Positions 33,461-42,153 of a stretch of 64,000 bases of DNA are shown one piece after another. Position 1 is the first letter of the stretch. Every line of letters starts with the position of its first letter. The DNA is from Flavobacterium taihuense (GTDB lineage Bacteria; Bacteroidota; Bacteroidia; Flavobacteriales; Flavobacteriaceae): positions 186,001 through 250,000 of the forward strand of contig NZ_JAHWYN010000006.1 of NCBI RefSeq assembly GCF_019351435.1, in the 5' to 3' direction. A program made the translations under genes and the position numbers. The notes below the pieces were generated by a model. That model made no database searches and had not been told where the DNA came from. It worked only from the letters and a program-made list of their open reading frames with translations.

Positions 33461-34090
33461 ATGATTATGGCTAACAATCTATTAACTAAATTTGATTACG
33501 AACGCTTTTTCAGTGAAGGAATTCTTTATGACTTCTACAAGGAACAAATGGCAAGGGATTTAATTGCGAATGCTGATATTCAGATACAGGAATACATCGC
33601 ACTCAATCAAAGCAGAATGCGCAGGCTAGACAAAACCTATACTCCTTCAAAAGAACTACAGGAATTAGTGCGGAACTTGAATCATAAAACCTATTGGTTG
33701 GTCTTGACGGAACACTGGTGTGGTGATGCCTCGCAAACCCTGCCGGTCTTAAACAAAATAGCCGAATTAAGCCAAGGGAAAATAGAATTAAAACTAGTCT
33801 ATAGGGATCAAAACTTAGACTTGATGGATGCACACCTGACTAAGAATGGAAGAGCCATTCCTAAATTAATACAACTCAACGAGCATTTTACAATCACGGG
33901 TATTTGGGGGCCAAGACCTAATGAAGTACAGGAATTAGTGAATAAATTAAAAGCCAATCCCGAAACAGCTGCCACTTATGCGAGCGATTTGCATTTATGG
34001 CACGCCCGAAACAAACAGAAGGCTATGGAAAAAGAAGTCTCGAAACTCATTGTTAAAGCAAATTTATTTTGCCCCCATTGTTTGTCTTAA
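33461..34090 (+). CDS. Thioredoxin family protein
   Basis: A 209-residue cytoplasmic protein of the thioredoxin family (Thioredoxin_9 type). Residues 1-75 are helical; then [18 protein letters not shown] places a redox-active Cys (WCGDAS, only the first Cys of CxxC), [15 protein letters not shown], and the cis-Pro loop [12 protein letters not shown]-terminal FCPHC adds a CxxC. The start may be 33467 (MANN). The family is common in Bacteroidota and unstudied. Its promoter carries the TCCAT repeat, linking it with CMD and hydrolase genes. Confidence 0.85.
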   Translation: MIMANNLLTKFDYERFFSEGILYDFYKEQMARDLIANADIQIQEYIALNQSRMRRLDKTYTPSKELQELVRNLNHKTYWLVLTEHWCGDASQTLPVLNKIAELSQGKIELKLVYRDQNLDLMDAHLTKNGRAIPKLIQLNEHFTITGIWGPRPNEVQELVNKLKANPETAATYASDLHLWHARNKQKAMEKEVSKLIVKANLFCPHCLS

Positions 34091-34143
34091 ATTTCAATTC
34101 TTATTTAATAATTAATCGATTCTTTAAACTAATAAAAAATAAA

Positions 34144-34557
34144 ATGGAACAAAAACTTCCCCTTCCGCCATTTACAATGGAAACTGCCTTGCAAAAAGTA
34201 CAATTGGCCGAAGATGCCTGGAACAGCAAAGATCCAGAACGTATTGCGATGGCATACACCATCGACACTGAATGGCGCAACCGAACTGATTTTATCAACG
34301 GCCGCGAAGCAGTAATAGAATTCCTAAAAGGAAAATGGGAAAGAGAACTCGACTATAAACTCAAAAAAGAGTTGTGGGGTTTCCGCAACAACCGTATGGC
34401 AGTTCGCTTTGAATACGAATACCACAATGCCGATGGGCAATGGTTCCGTGCTTATGGTAACGAAAACTGGGAGTTTGACGAAAATGGTTTAATGCAAAGA
34501 CGTTTTGCCAGTATCAATGATTTGCCAATTGAGGAGAAAGACCGAAAATTATTTTAA
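34144..34557 (+). CDS. DUF1348 NTF2-like protein
   Basis: The ATG at 34144 gives 137 residues; the longer frame from 34069 overlaps the previous gene. [49 protein letters not shown] and [20 protein letters not shown] are diagnostic of DUF1348, an NTF2-like family found with oxidative stress genes. Catalysis is unknown. It follows the thioredoxin-like gene by 53 bp, probably in one transcript. Confidence 0.9.
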   Translation: MEQKLPLPPFTMETALQKVQLAEDAWNSKDPERIAMAYTIDTEWRNRTDFINGREAVIEFLKGKWERELDYKLKKELWGFRNNRMAVRFEYEYHNADGQWFRAYGNENWEFDENGLMQRRFASINDLPIEEKDRKLF

Positions 34558-34591
34558 TAAATTGAATTACTCAAAATCTTAAATTAATCTT

Positions 34592-35397
34592 ATGAAAACA
34601 TTTATAGTTGACGCATTTACAAATGTTGCTTTTAAAGGAAATCCGGCGGGAGTTTGCATTTTAGATGAACCCATTAGTGACGAAAAAATGTTTTTAATTG
34701 CCAAAGAACTGAACCTGTCTGAAACGGCATTTCTAATAAAAATGGAAAAAGACAATACATTCGTCATTAGGTATTTTTCTCCAAAAATGGAAATGGATCT
34801 TTGCGGTCATGCCACATTGGCTTCATCCAAAGTTGTTTTCGAGAATTACGACTTGGATGAAATTCATTTTATTACCCATCAAAATCTGGATTTATTAATT
34901 AAAAAATCAGAGGATCAAATTATAATGGAATTTCCAGTTTATGGGGTTGAACCTGCTGTTGTGCCACAAGCTTTACTAACAGCTTTGGGATTTCGGAGAT
35001 TCTAAACTGTGTTTATAATACAGAATATAAGATTTTAGTAATTGAAATTGAAAGCGCAAAAAAACTGGCTGCTTTGACCCCAGACTATACTACTTTGATT
35101 CATTCACATACTGGAATCAATGGAGTTTCTGTTACAGCTCTGTCGGATAAAGATAATTTTGATTTTGAGACAAGATACTTTTGGCCATGGAGTGGCTCAA
35201 ATGAGGATCCAGTTACTGGAGGCACACACACTTTTTTGACAAAATATTGGGGTACAAAGTTGAATAAGAAAAAAATGAATTCTTTTCAATCTTCTGAAAG
35301 AACAGGTTTTATGGAAGTTGAATTAATTAGTGAAACAAAACTTTTAATCAAAAGCAATGCAGTTATAGTTTTTGAAGGAAATTCAGAAGTTTTCTAA
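34592..35397 (+). pseudogene. phzF-like isomerase gene with a single frameshift
   Basis: The two halves (34592-35005 and 35074-35397) rebuild a PhzF-family protein of about 268 residues: FIVDAFTNVAFKGNPAGVC, FFSPKMEMDLCGHATLASS, then after the break FWPWSGSNEDPVTGGTHTFL. Reading one extra A in GGATTT near 34990 restores the frame as GISEILNCVYNTEYK, so a single-base deletion (or a sequencing error) separates them. PhzF proteins are diaminopimelate-epimerase-fold isomerases. It follows the DUF1348 gene by 34 bp. Confidence 0.85.
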
Positions 35398-35472
35398 GAG
35401 TTAAATTTGGGAGACAAACTAAGACGTGGGACAATTCTAATAGGGTAGTAAAAATTTAAACTGGAAAATAGT

Positions 35473-36099
35473 ATGGCTAAAAATTTTGCAGCAATTGCTT
35501 TTACGGATGCCGTCAAGGCCTTGCAGGAAAAATACGGAAGTCGCAACAGCTACGAACGAATTGAAAAATTCAACGTGGTCGATGGATTGTCACACAATGA
35601 AATTGGTTTTATAGAAAATCGAGACAGTTTTTATATGGCCTCAATTGGTGAGAATAACTTCCCTTACATCCAGCATCGTGGTGGTCCAAAAGGGTTTCTG
35701 AAAGTATTGGATAAAAACCGCATTGGCTTTATAGATTTCTCTGGAAATAAGCAATACATCACAGTTGGTAATATGGAAACTAATAATAATGTAGCTTTAT
35801 TTTTGATGGATTATCCGGCAAAAGCAAGGCTAAAAATCTTTGCCAAAACCGAGATTGTAGAACTAAAAGACAATTCCGAATTGTTAGCTACACTTGATTT
35901 AGACGACTATAAATTTCGTGCCGAACGAATGATGGTTTTTCATATTGAAGCTTTTGATTGGAATTGTCCCCAGCACATTACACCACGTTTTACGGCTGAC
36001 GAAATTCAAATTGCCTTGCAACCTCAGCTGGAATACACAGAAAAATTAGAAGAAGAGAATAGAAAACTTACTGCTAAATTGAAAGAAGCAGGATTATAA
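35473..36099 (+). CDS. Pyridoxamine 5'-phosphate oxidase-like FMN-binding protein
   Basis: A 208-residue protein with a PNPOx-like split barrel: FIENRDSFYMASIGENNFPYIQHRGGPKGFL, GFIDFSGNKQYITVGN and VALFLMDYPAKARLKIFAKTEI. The C-terminus (residues 150-208) includes WNCPQHITPRF and an amphipathic helix. These proteins bind flavin and act as oxidoreductases on small molecules. It stands between phzF and gap in the same direction. Confidence 0.88.
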   Translation: MAKNFAAIAFTDAVKALQEKYGSRNSYERIEKFNVVDGLSHNEIGFIENRDSFYMASIGENNFPYIQHRGGPKGFLKVLDKNRIGFIDFSGNKQYITVGNMETNNNVALFLMDYPAKARLKIFAKTEIVELKDNSELLATLDLDDYKFRAERMMVFHIEAFDWNCPQHITPRFTADEIQIALQPQLEYTEKLEEENRKLTAKLKEAGL

Positions 36100-36183
36100 A
36101 TTGTACTGTAAAAGTGCTCCTTAAAAAAAAGTAAATACAAAGTTTGGAGTTAAAAAACTCAAGATTTTAAAAATATATTTTAA

Positions 36184-37179
36184 ATGAAAACAAAAATGAA
36201 AAAAATTGCAATTAATGGTTTTGGTAGAATTGGTAGATCTTCTCTAAAAGTTATTTTAGAAACTCCTGGTTTAGAAGTTGTGGGTATCAATGATTTAATG
36301 AGCATAGAAAATGCTGTTTATTTATTTAAATATGACAGTATTTATGGCAAGTTTGATAAAAAAGTCTTCTTTGATGGAGAATATATTGTAATTGGTGAGA
36401 AACGAATTCGTTTTACGTCAATGAAAGATCCTTTAGAGTTGCCTTGGAAGGAATTAGCTGTCGATGTTGTTATTGAAAGCACAGGTTTTTTCACTAATAA
36501 AGTGGATGCTGAAAAACATTTGACTGCCGGTGCAAAATTTGTTGTTATTTCTGGACCTACCAAAGATACCCCTACGGTTGTTCACGGAGTAAATACGGAA
36601 GATGGTAAAGTCAGTGTTTTCTCTTGTGCAAGTTGCACCACTAACAATATCAGTCCAATTATTGAAATTTTAGGAAGAAGAATTGGAATTAAAAAAGCCA
36701 TTTTAAATACAACTCATGCCTACACCGCTTCCCAAACTTTAGTAGATGCTCCTTCTAAAAAAGAACCAAGAATGGGTAGGACAGCTGGTAACAATTTAGC
36801 TCCTGCCGCAACCGGTGCCGCTATTGCTACAACTAAAGCTTTGCCTCAATATCTAGGCAAATTTGACGGAGTGGCTGTTAGGGTTCCTGTGGCTGTAGGA
36901 TCTATTTCTGATATTACTTTTGTTACTGAAAGACCTACTAGTGTTGCAGAAATTAACGCTATACTAGTGGAAGAAGCCTTCACTCCCAGATACAACAAAG
37001 TTGTTACAGTAACGGACGAACCATTGGTATCAACCGATATTATTAAAAGCCCTTTTGCCGCAACCGTTGACCTAGAAATGACCAGAGTTGTCGATGGTGA
37101 TTTGGTTAAAGTAATGACTTGGTACGACAATGAATGGGGATTTACTAATCAAATGATTAGACAGATTCAAGAGCTGTAG
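36184..37179 (+). CDS. gap: Glyceraldehyde-3-phosphate dehydrogenase, type I
   Basis: A 331-residue GAPDH converting glyceraldehyde 3-phosphate, phosphate and NAD to 1,3-bisphosphoglycerate. NGFGRIGR is the NAD loop; SCASCTTN holds the catalytic Cys, and THAYTASQ the His; SSTD-like phosphate site residues are replaced in context by RMGRTAGNN and ATGAA. WYDNEWGF is at the C-terminus. All core residues are present. The setting (PNPOx-like, dinB, fabF) is not a glycolytic operon, so it may be a secondary, stress-expressed copy. The start could also be the Met at 36199. Confidence 0.93.
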   Translation: MKTKMKKIAINGFGRIGRSSLKVILETPGLEVVGINDLMSIENAVYLFKYDSIYGKFDKKVFFDGEYIVIGEKRIRFTSMKDPLELPWKELAVDVVIESTGFFTNKVDAEKHLTAGAKFVVISGPTKDTPTVVHGVNTEDGKVSVFSCASCTTNNISPIIEILGRRIGIKKAILNTTHAYTASQTLVDAPSKKEPRMGRTAGNNLAPAATGAAIATTKALPQYLGKFDGVAVRVPVAVGSISDITFVTERPTSVAEINAILVEEAFTPRYNKVVTVTDEPLVSTDIIKSPFAATVDLEMTRVVDGDLVKVMTWYDNEWGFTNQMIRQIQEL

Positions 37180-37310
37180 TTCAAAAAAGTGCTTGCCAAA
37201 ATATCTGAAATAACAACAGAAGTATTGGGTTTGTTGTAAAAGAAACTGACCCATCAATAAGTTGAAGAAGTTATGAATAAAACGACAAGCGTTGATTAAA
37301 TTATTTTAAA

Positions 37311-37790
37311 ATGAAAAAAGATAGTTACTTAAAACAATTACAATACGAGTCCTGCTCCAATGATAGGATCATTGATGCTTATATCAAAGCCTCATTTCCT
37401 ATAGAAAGTACGCATCAGATTATTTCCCATAACCTTAATGCATTTTCGATCTGGTTGAAACGTATAAAAAATGAAGAAGTAACTATCAAATTGTGGGATT
37501 CGCATACAATAGACGAATTGAAATTACTTAATGTAACTCTTTATACTGATTAGAGTGTTTTTATAAATACTCTTAATGATAATGATTTTGATAAAAAGAT
37601 AAGTTTCGCTTTTATGGGGAAGAGGGCATCAATTAGTATTGAGGATTTAATCATTCATCTTGTTAATCATTCTTCATATCATAGGGGGCAAATAATACAT
37701 CAATTAGAAGGGAAATTAATAACCTTACCACTATCGACTTATATAGTCTTTACAATAGAAACTGAAATAGAATATACAAAAGGATTATAA
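37311..37790 (+). pseudogene. DinB-family gene interrupted by an amber stop
   Basis: The frame 37311-37790 gives a 159-residue DinB-like protein if the TAG at 37551-37553 is read through. Before it: YLKQLQYESCSNDRIIDAY and ISHNLNAFSIWLKRI (first His). After it: FINTLNDNDFDKKISF, LIIHLVNHSSYHRGQIIHQL with the HxxxH metal ligands. One nonsense mutation therefore separates the ligands. An intact DinB-type gene is at 57442-57930. Confidence 0.8.
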
Positions 37791-37972
37791 ATTATACCTA
37801 ATTCACTTTCATTATAGCATCAAGGTTTTCAGAAGTAGAAACTCGGATCAACTTGCAACGGCAGCAATAATATCTGAACAATTTAGAACATAAAATAAAC
37901 ACTTAAAACCATAATAAACGTAATAAGAATAGTAAGCTTAATGGTAAGTCGTTTAATGCAAAAAAAAATAAT

Positions 37973-39229
37973 ATGATAAAAGATCTTAAACGAGTTGTAG
38001 TAACCGGAATGGGTGCTATAACACCTCTCGGAAATTCTGTAGATGAATTTTGGAAAAACAGTGTCAATGGAATAAGTGGTGTAGATTTCATTACTAAATT
38101 CGATGCAACAAATTTTAAAACAAAATTTGCGGCAGAAGTAAAAGGATTTATTGCGGCCGACTATTTTGAAAAAAACGAAGCTCGTAAATACGACCTGTTT
38201 ACCCAATATGCTGTAGCAGCAGCTGACGAAGCAATAAAAAACGCAAGTCTAAATTTTGACTTACTAAACAAAAATAAAATAGGGGTAATTTGGGGTTCTG
38301 GAAATGGTGGTATTCAAACTTTTCAAGACCAAATCGAAGACTTCGTAAATGGAGGAAAATTGCCTCGCTTTAATCCTTATTTCATTCCGAAAATAATTGC
38401 CGATATTCCTTCGGGTATTATATCCATTCGATACGGTTTGAGGGGCTTGAATTTTTCTACTATTTCGGCCTGCGCTTCATCCAATAACGCTATTATAGAT
38501 GCCTGTAACTACATCCGTCTAGGAAAAGCTGACATTATTATTACAGGTGGTTCAGAAGCGCCTATAAACGAATCTTCTATAGGAGGCTTTAATGCTTCCA
38601 AAGCACTATCAACCAAAAATGAAAATTTTCAAAATGCCTCTAGGCCATTTGATATTAATAGAGATGGTTTCGTAATGGGGGAAGGTGCTGGTGCTTTAGT
38701 TTTAGAAAGCTTAGAATCTGCTCTTAGTCGTGGTGCTACTATTTTGGCAGAGGTCGTAGGTACTGGAATGGCAGCTGATGCTTTTCATTTAACGGGTACC
38801 CATCCCGAGGGGGAAGGCGCCTATTTGGGAATGTTAGATGCACTCGAAGATGCCGAAATTACGCCTTCAGAAATTGACTATATCAATGCTCATGCAACTT
38901 CCACTCATATGGGAGATGAAAGTGAGTTAAAAGCAATGTTTAGAGTTTTTGGAGAAAGAAAAGACTTAAATATAAGCGCTACTAAATCAATGACTGGTCA
39001 TTTATTAGGTGCTGCCGGAGCAGTCGAAGCCATCTTGTGCATAAAAGCAATCCAGGATAGTATTGTGCCCCCGACAATTAATACGGCTGAAGTTGAACCT
39101 GAATTTGCCGGTAAATTTAGTTTAACATTAGGCAAAGCACAAATCAAGGAAATTAATTTTGCTATGAGCAACACTTTTGGATTTGGAGGTCACATAGCCA
39201 CTACAATTTTTAAAAAATTTATAGTGTAA
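37973..39229 (+). CDS. fabF: Beta-ketoacyl-ACP synthase II
   Basis: A 418-residue KAS II condensing enzyme of fatty acid synthesis: VVVTGMGAITPLGNSVDEFW start, catalytic Cys in SACASSNNAI, His in NAHATSTHMGD, and His in KSMTGHLLGAAGAVEA, with C-terminal NTFGFGGH. All catalytic residues present. It is alone, without acpP or other fab genes, so it may be a second copy for a special lipid. Start at 37973 agrees with the family length. Confidence 0.93.
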   Translation: MIKDLKRVVVTGMGAITPLGNSVDEFWKNSVNGISGVDFITKFDATNFKTKFAAEVKGFIAADYFEKNEARKYDLFTQYAVAAADEAIKNASLNFDLLNKNKIGVIWGSGNGGIQTFQDQIEDFVNGGKLPRFNPYFIPKIIADIPSGIISIRYGLRGLNFSTISACASSNNAIIDACNYIRLGKADIIITGGSEAPINESSIGGFNASKALSTKNENFQNASRPFDINRDGFVMGEGAGALVLESLESALSRGATILAEVVGTGMAADAFHLTGTHPEGEGAYLGMLDALEDAEITPSEIDYINAHATSTHMGDESELKAMFRVFGERKDLNISATKSMTGHLLGAAGAVEAILCIKAIQDSIVPPTINTAEVEPEFAGKFSLTLGKAQIKEINFAMSNTFGFGGHIATTIFKKFIV

Positions 39230-39317
39230 TGATGTCGATGATTTTACAACCAACAGATAATCAAGAATATTCAATTTTTATAATCTCGCTTTAATTAAAT
39301 TTGCAAAAAACAAAGCT

Positions 39318-40202
39318 ATGTTTGACGATTCATCTTTTACTTTAGTCAATCCACAGAATGGAAATTTGGCTTTCAAATTATCAACTTTTGACAGCAATTG
39401 CCAGTTTAGCGAAATTCAGCGACTAAATTATTTTTCTCTGATTTGGATTCAAAAAGGCAGCGGATTAGTTACCGCTGATTTTTCAGAAAACCAGTTCGAA
39501 GCAGGTGATTTATTTGCGTTTTCGCCCTATCAGCCATTTATGCTGGCTTCAGAAGAAAATATAGAAGGAGTTGCTATACACTTTCATCCTGAATTTTTTT
39601 GTATTTACAAGCATCAAGCAGAGATAGCCACCAATGGAATCTTATTCAATAATATCTTCAAACCTCCTTTTGTGACCGTAGATGAAGTATCAAAGAAAAT
39701 TCTTGAAATGGTAGTGGGGCAAATTAGAACAGAAATGCAAAAACCAGAACTGGCTCAATATGAATTGTTGGTTTCCTATCTCAAAATATTTTTGATTACA
39801 GCAACCAGGCTTAAAAACAAACAACAACCCGATGAAGAATTCCAAGTATCAACAGATGCTAAAGAGCCATATATCCTTCAAAATTTAAAAAATTATATTG
39901 AGTTACATTTCAAGACCAAACATTCTGCCAGTGATTATGCAGAATTATTAAATATTACGCCTAAAGCCTTGGCAAAAATCACAAAAAATCATTTCAATAA
40001 AACTTTAACCGATCTAATCTCAGAACGCATTATAATCGAAGCAAAAAGAGAATTGTATCTAACAAATAAAGCGGTAAAAGAAATTGCTTTTGAATTGGGT
40101 TATGATGATGAACATTATTTCAGCCGTTTTTTTAAAAATAATGCTGAAGTATCACCACAAATATATCGAGACACCGTTGGTTTTGCGAGAGGAATGGCTT
40201 GA
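39318..40202 (+). CDS. AraC-family transcriptional regulator
   Basis: A 294-residue regulator. Residues 20-130 form a cupin-like sensing domain (SLIWIQKGSGLVTADF, FEAGDLFAFSPYQPFML, VAIHFHPEF). The C-terminal part from about residue 190 has two HTHs (ASDYAELLNITPKALAKITK and KEIAFELGYDDEHYFSRFFKN), the AraC signature. A -7 box (TAAATTTG) lies before it at about 39294-39301. It is the only AraC-type regulator in the window and is a candidate for the TCCAT direct-repeat sites, which are spaced by two helical turns as AraC sites are. Confidence 0.92.
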   Translation: MFDDSSFTLVNPQNGNLAFKLSTFDSNCQFSEIQRLNYFSLIWIQKGSGLVTADFSENQFEAGDLFAFSPYQPFMLASEENIEGVAIHFHPEFFCIYKHQAEIATNGILFNNIFKPPFVTVDEVSKKILEMVVGQIRTEMQKPELAQYELLVSYLKIFLITATRLKNKQQPDEEFQVSTDAKEPYILQNLKNYIELHFKTKHSASDYAELLNITPKALAKITKNHFNKTLTDLISERIIIEAKRELYLTNKAVKEIAFELGYDDEHYFSRFFKNNAEVSPQIYRDTVGFARGMA

Positions 40203-40226
40203 TAAATATAACTTCATATTTAATAA

Positions 40227-40808
40227 ATGGATCAGTTTAAAGAAATTAAAAAATACATAGCCAATTATATCCAACTTACTACTGAAGATGAGGAATATTT
40301 TATTTCCCTATTGAGAATTACAAAAGTAAAAAAAAAGCAATGTATTGTTCAACCCGACTTTACTTGCAAATATAGAAGCTATGTACTAAAAGGTGCTATG
40401 CGTGCCTATTTGGTTGATAATAAAGCGCAAACGCACACTATAGCTTTTGCAATTGAAGATTGGTGGATAAGTGACCTTAATAGTTATATGAATCAGGAAC
40501 CTGCCACCTTGTTTGTTGAGGCACTAGAAGATTCCATTTTAATCCAAATTGATTATAATTCTGAGCAGCTATTATTGGAAAAAATTCCTAAATTCGAACG
40601 TTTTTTCAGAATCCTTGCACAACGCTCATTTGCTTTTCTTCAAAAACGAATGTTATCCAATTTGAGTAAAACGGCCGAAGAACGCTATGACGAATTCATT
40701 CAAAAATACCCATGCATTGTAAAGCGTGTTCCTCAATATGCTTTGGCTTCTTATCTTGGTTTTAGCACCGTTTTTCTAAGTAAAATTAGAAACAAAAAAA
40801 CCAAATAG
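40227..40808 (+). CDS. Short Crp/Fnr-family regulator (3)
   Basis: A 193-residue protein like 28627 and 31386: KVKKKQCIVQPDFTCKYRSYVLKGAMRAY, IEDWWISDLNSYMNQEPATLFV, and HTH VPQYALASYLGFSTVFLSKIRNK. It lies 24 bp after the AraC gene and 105 bp before a peroxiredoxin-like gene, separated from it by a terminator-like hairpin. It is likely to regulate that gene. Confidence 0.9.
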   Translation: MDQFKEIKKYIANYIQLTTEDEEYFISLLRITKVKKKQCIVQPDFTCKYRSYVLKGAMRAYLVDNKAQTHTIAFAIEDWWISDLNSYMNQEPATLFVEALEDSILIQIDYNSEQLLLEKIPKFERFFRILAQRSFAFLQKRMLSNLSKTAEERYDEFIQKYPCIVKRVPQYALASYLGFSTVFLSKIRNKKTK

Positions 40809-40811
40809 TTA

Positions 40812-40850
40812 ATCTAGTTTATCAAAATTTACTAAACTAGTTTGTTTTTT
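40812..40850 (+). terminator. Terminator after the Crp/Fnr-type gene
   Basis: CTAGTTTA and TAAACTAG pair perfectly around 14 bases and are followed by TTTGTTTTTTC. Confidence 0.7.
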
Positions 40851-40879
40851 CTCAAGAATCCCTGCCCCATCTTTGTACT

Positions 40880-40895
40880 GTCAATAGTGACAATA
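40880..40895 (+). promoter_or_regulatory. GTCAATAnnGACA element of the peroxiredoxin gene
   Basis: ATCTTTG ends at 40875 and GTCAATAGTGACAATA begins 5 nt on, as in the three other promoters with this element. No TCCAT repeat at this promoter. Confidence 0.5.
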
Positions 40896-40913
40896 TTTTA
40901 AATATAAAGTACA

Positions 40914-41585
40914 ATGAACAAAACAAAACAAATCCCAAGTTACCATCAAGAAAAAATAGCGCTTCAGGAAAATCTGGCTACTATGATTCCAAAAGAATCT
41001 TTGAATGTGTTTAGTACAGATGCCAACTTATTGGCAATGGAAATCACAAACCCATTAAAAGTATCCGTGGGCGATAAAGCACCTTTATTCGAACTACCAA
41101 ATGCCTTAGGCAATGCAGTATCTCTCCAAAAACATCTCGAAAAAGGTCCGGTAGTCATCACTTTTTACAGAGGAAATTGGTGTCCTTATTGCAATCTGGT
41201 TTTAAACTCATACCAGAGGATTCTACCAGAAATTAAAGCTCTTGGCGCCAATTTAATTGCTATTTCCCCGCAAAAGCCAGACAGCTCTTTAGATATGAAG
41301 GAAAAACACGCTTTAGAATTTGAAGTACTAAGTGACGATAAAAATGGAGTAGCAAAACAGTACACCACGATTATCAAAAATGCTCTGGAAGCAGTGGATG
41401 AAGCAAAAAAACTAGGCATAGATTTTTATGATTTTTATGATGATAAATCGAGAGATATTCCTGTACCGGCAGTTTTTATTATTGATGCAAACGGTACAAT
41501 TGTTTTTGCAAAATCAGAAGGCGGTGACTATAGTTTGAGAGTGGAACCTCAAGATATTTTGGATGTATTAGCAGCAACCAAATAA
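40914..41585 (+). CDS. Peroxiredoxin-like family protein (cytoplasmic)
   Basis: A 223-residue protein without signal peptide. VITFYRGNWCPYCNLVL carries Cys90 and Cys93, followed by AISPQKPDSS, FEVLSDDKNGVA, and VPAVFIIDANGTIVFA. It is the AhpC/TSA peroxiredoxin-like family, expected to reduce peroxides. The last half holds an extra helix (FYDFYDDKSRDIPVPAVF). It is controlled from a promoter with the GTCAATAnnGACA element. Confidence 0.9.
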   Translation: MNKTKQIPSYHQEKIALQENLATMIPKESLNVFSTDANLLAMEITNPLKVSVGDKAPLFELPNALGNAVSLQKHLEKGPVVITFYRGNWCPYCNLVLNSYQRILPEIKALGANLIAISPQKPDSSLDMKEKHALEFEVLSDDKNGVAKQYTTIIKNALEAVDEAKKLGIDFYDFYDDKSRDIPVPAVFIIDANGTIVFAKSEGGDYSLRVEPQDILDVLAATK

Positions 41586-41740
41586 TTTTTGAAAATGTAA
41601 ATTAAAAAGTTCCTTTTTGCGGCATATCGGTTTGTTTTTTTTAATGTTTTTTTGAAATACACTAAAATGTAAAATTGGTATGTCGTAAATTGATATATAC
41701 AGTTATCAAATCCCGCAAGCTTTCACGAGAGGATAATTGA

Positions 41741-42106
41741 CCAAATAGCAATAATTGTATACCCAGATTAATAAATATAGATAAGAGTGGCTCAAACACA
41801 GCCGCTATCAAAGTTTACAATAAACGTTCCTTTTATAAAATAGTAATTCGACAAAAAGTTAATACCTGAATACTATTGTAGAATAAGATCATCATTTTAT
41901 AAAGTGGAGAATTTTAAATGGACTAGGGTTTAAAGAATTTAAATCAGTGAAAAAGACGTGAAGAGAAATTGAAGTTGTACACATGTTAAAAAATGAACAG
42001 GTGATTAATCTGAGGATAACTATCTTTAAATCGTTCTGCTCATTGGTGGAATAATTTCATTAATTTAGCAATAATTAGTTTTCTGGTTAACAAATGCGAC
42101 AGAACC
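41741..42106 (+). mobile_element. IS6-family insertion sequence remnant (3' part) with transposase fragments
   Basis: Codons for NSNNCIPRLINIDKSGSN, VYNKRSFYKIV and, after frameshifts, GFKEFKSVKKT, then REIEVVHMLKNEQVIN and IFKSFCSLVE match the C-terminal half of IS6 transposases. At least one frameshift near 41875 and an in-frame TGA near 41973 inactivate it. TGCGACAGAACC at 42095-42106 is the IS6 terminal repeat. The 5' half is missing. Confidence 0.75.
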
Positions 42107-42153
42107 ATAAAAGATAATTTAGAAACTCAAATAAATTAATTTGTCAGTAGATT

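Noticed and set aside
37187..37300. Possible acyl-carrier-protein remnant after gap (ISEITTEVLG)
   Set aside because: Only a short similarity, several frame changes and no phosphopantetheine motif; too weak to call.
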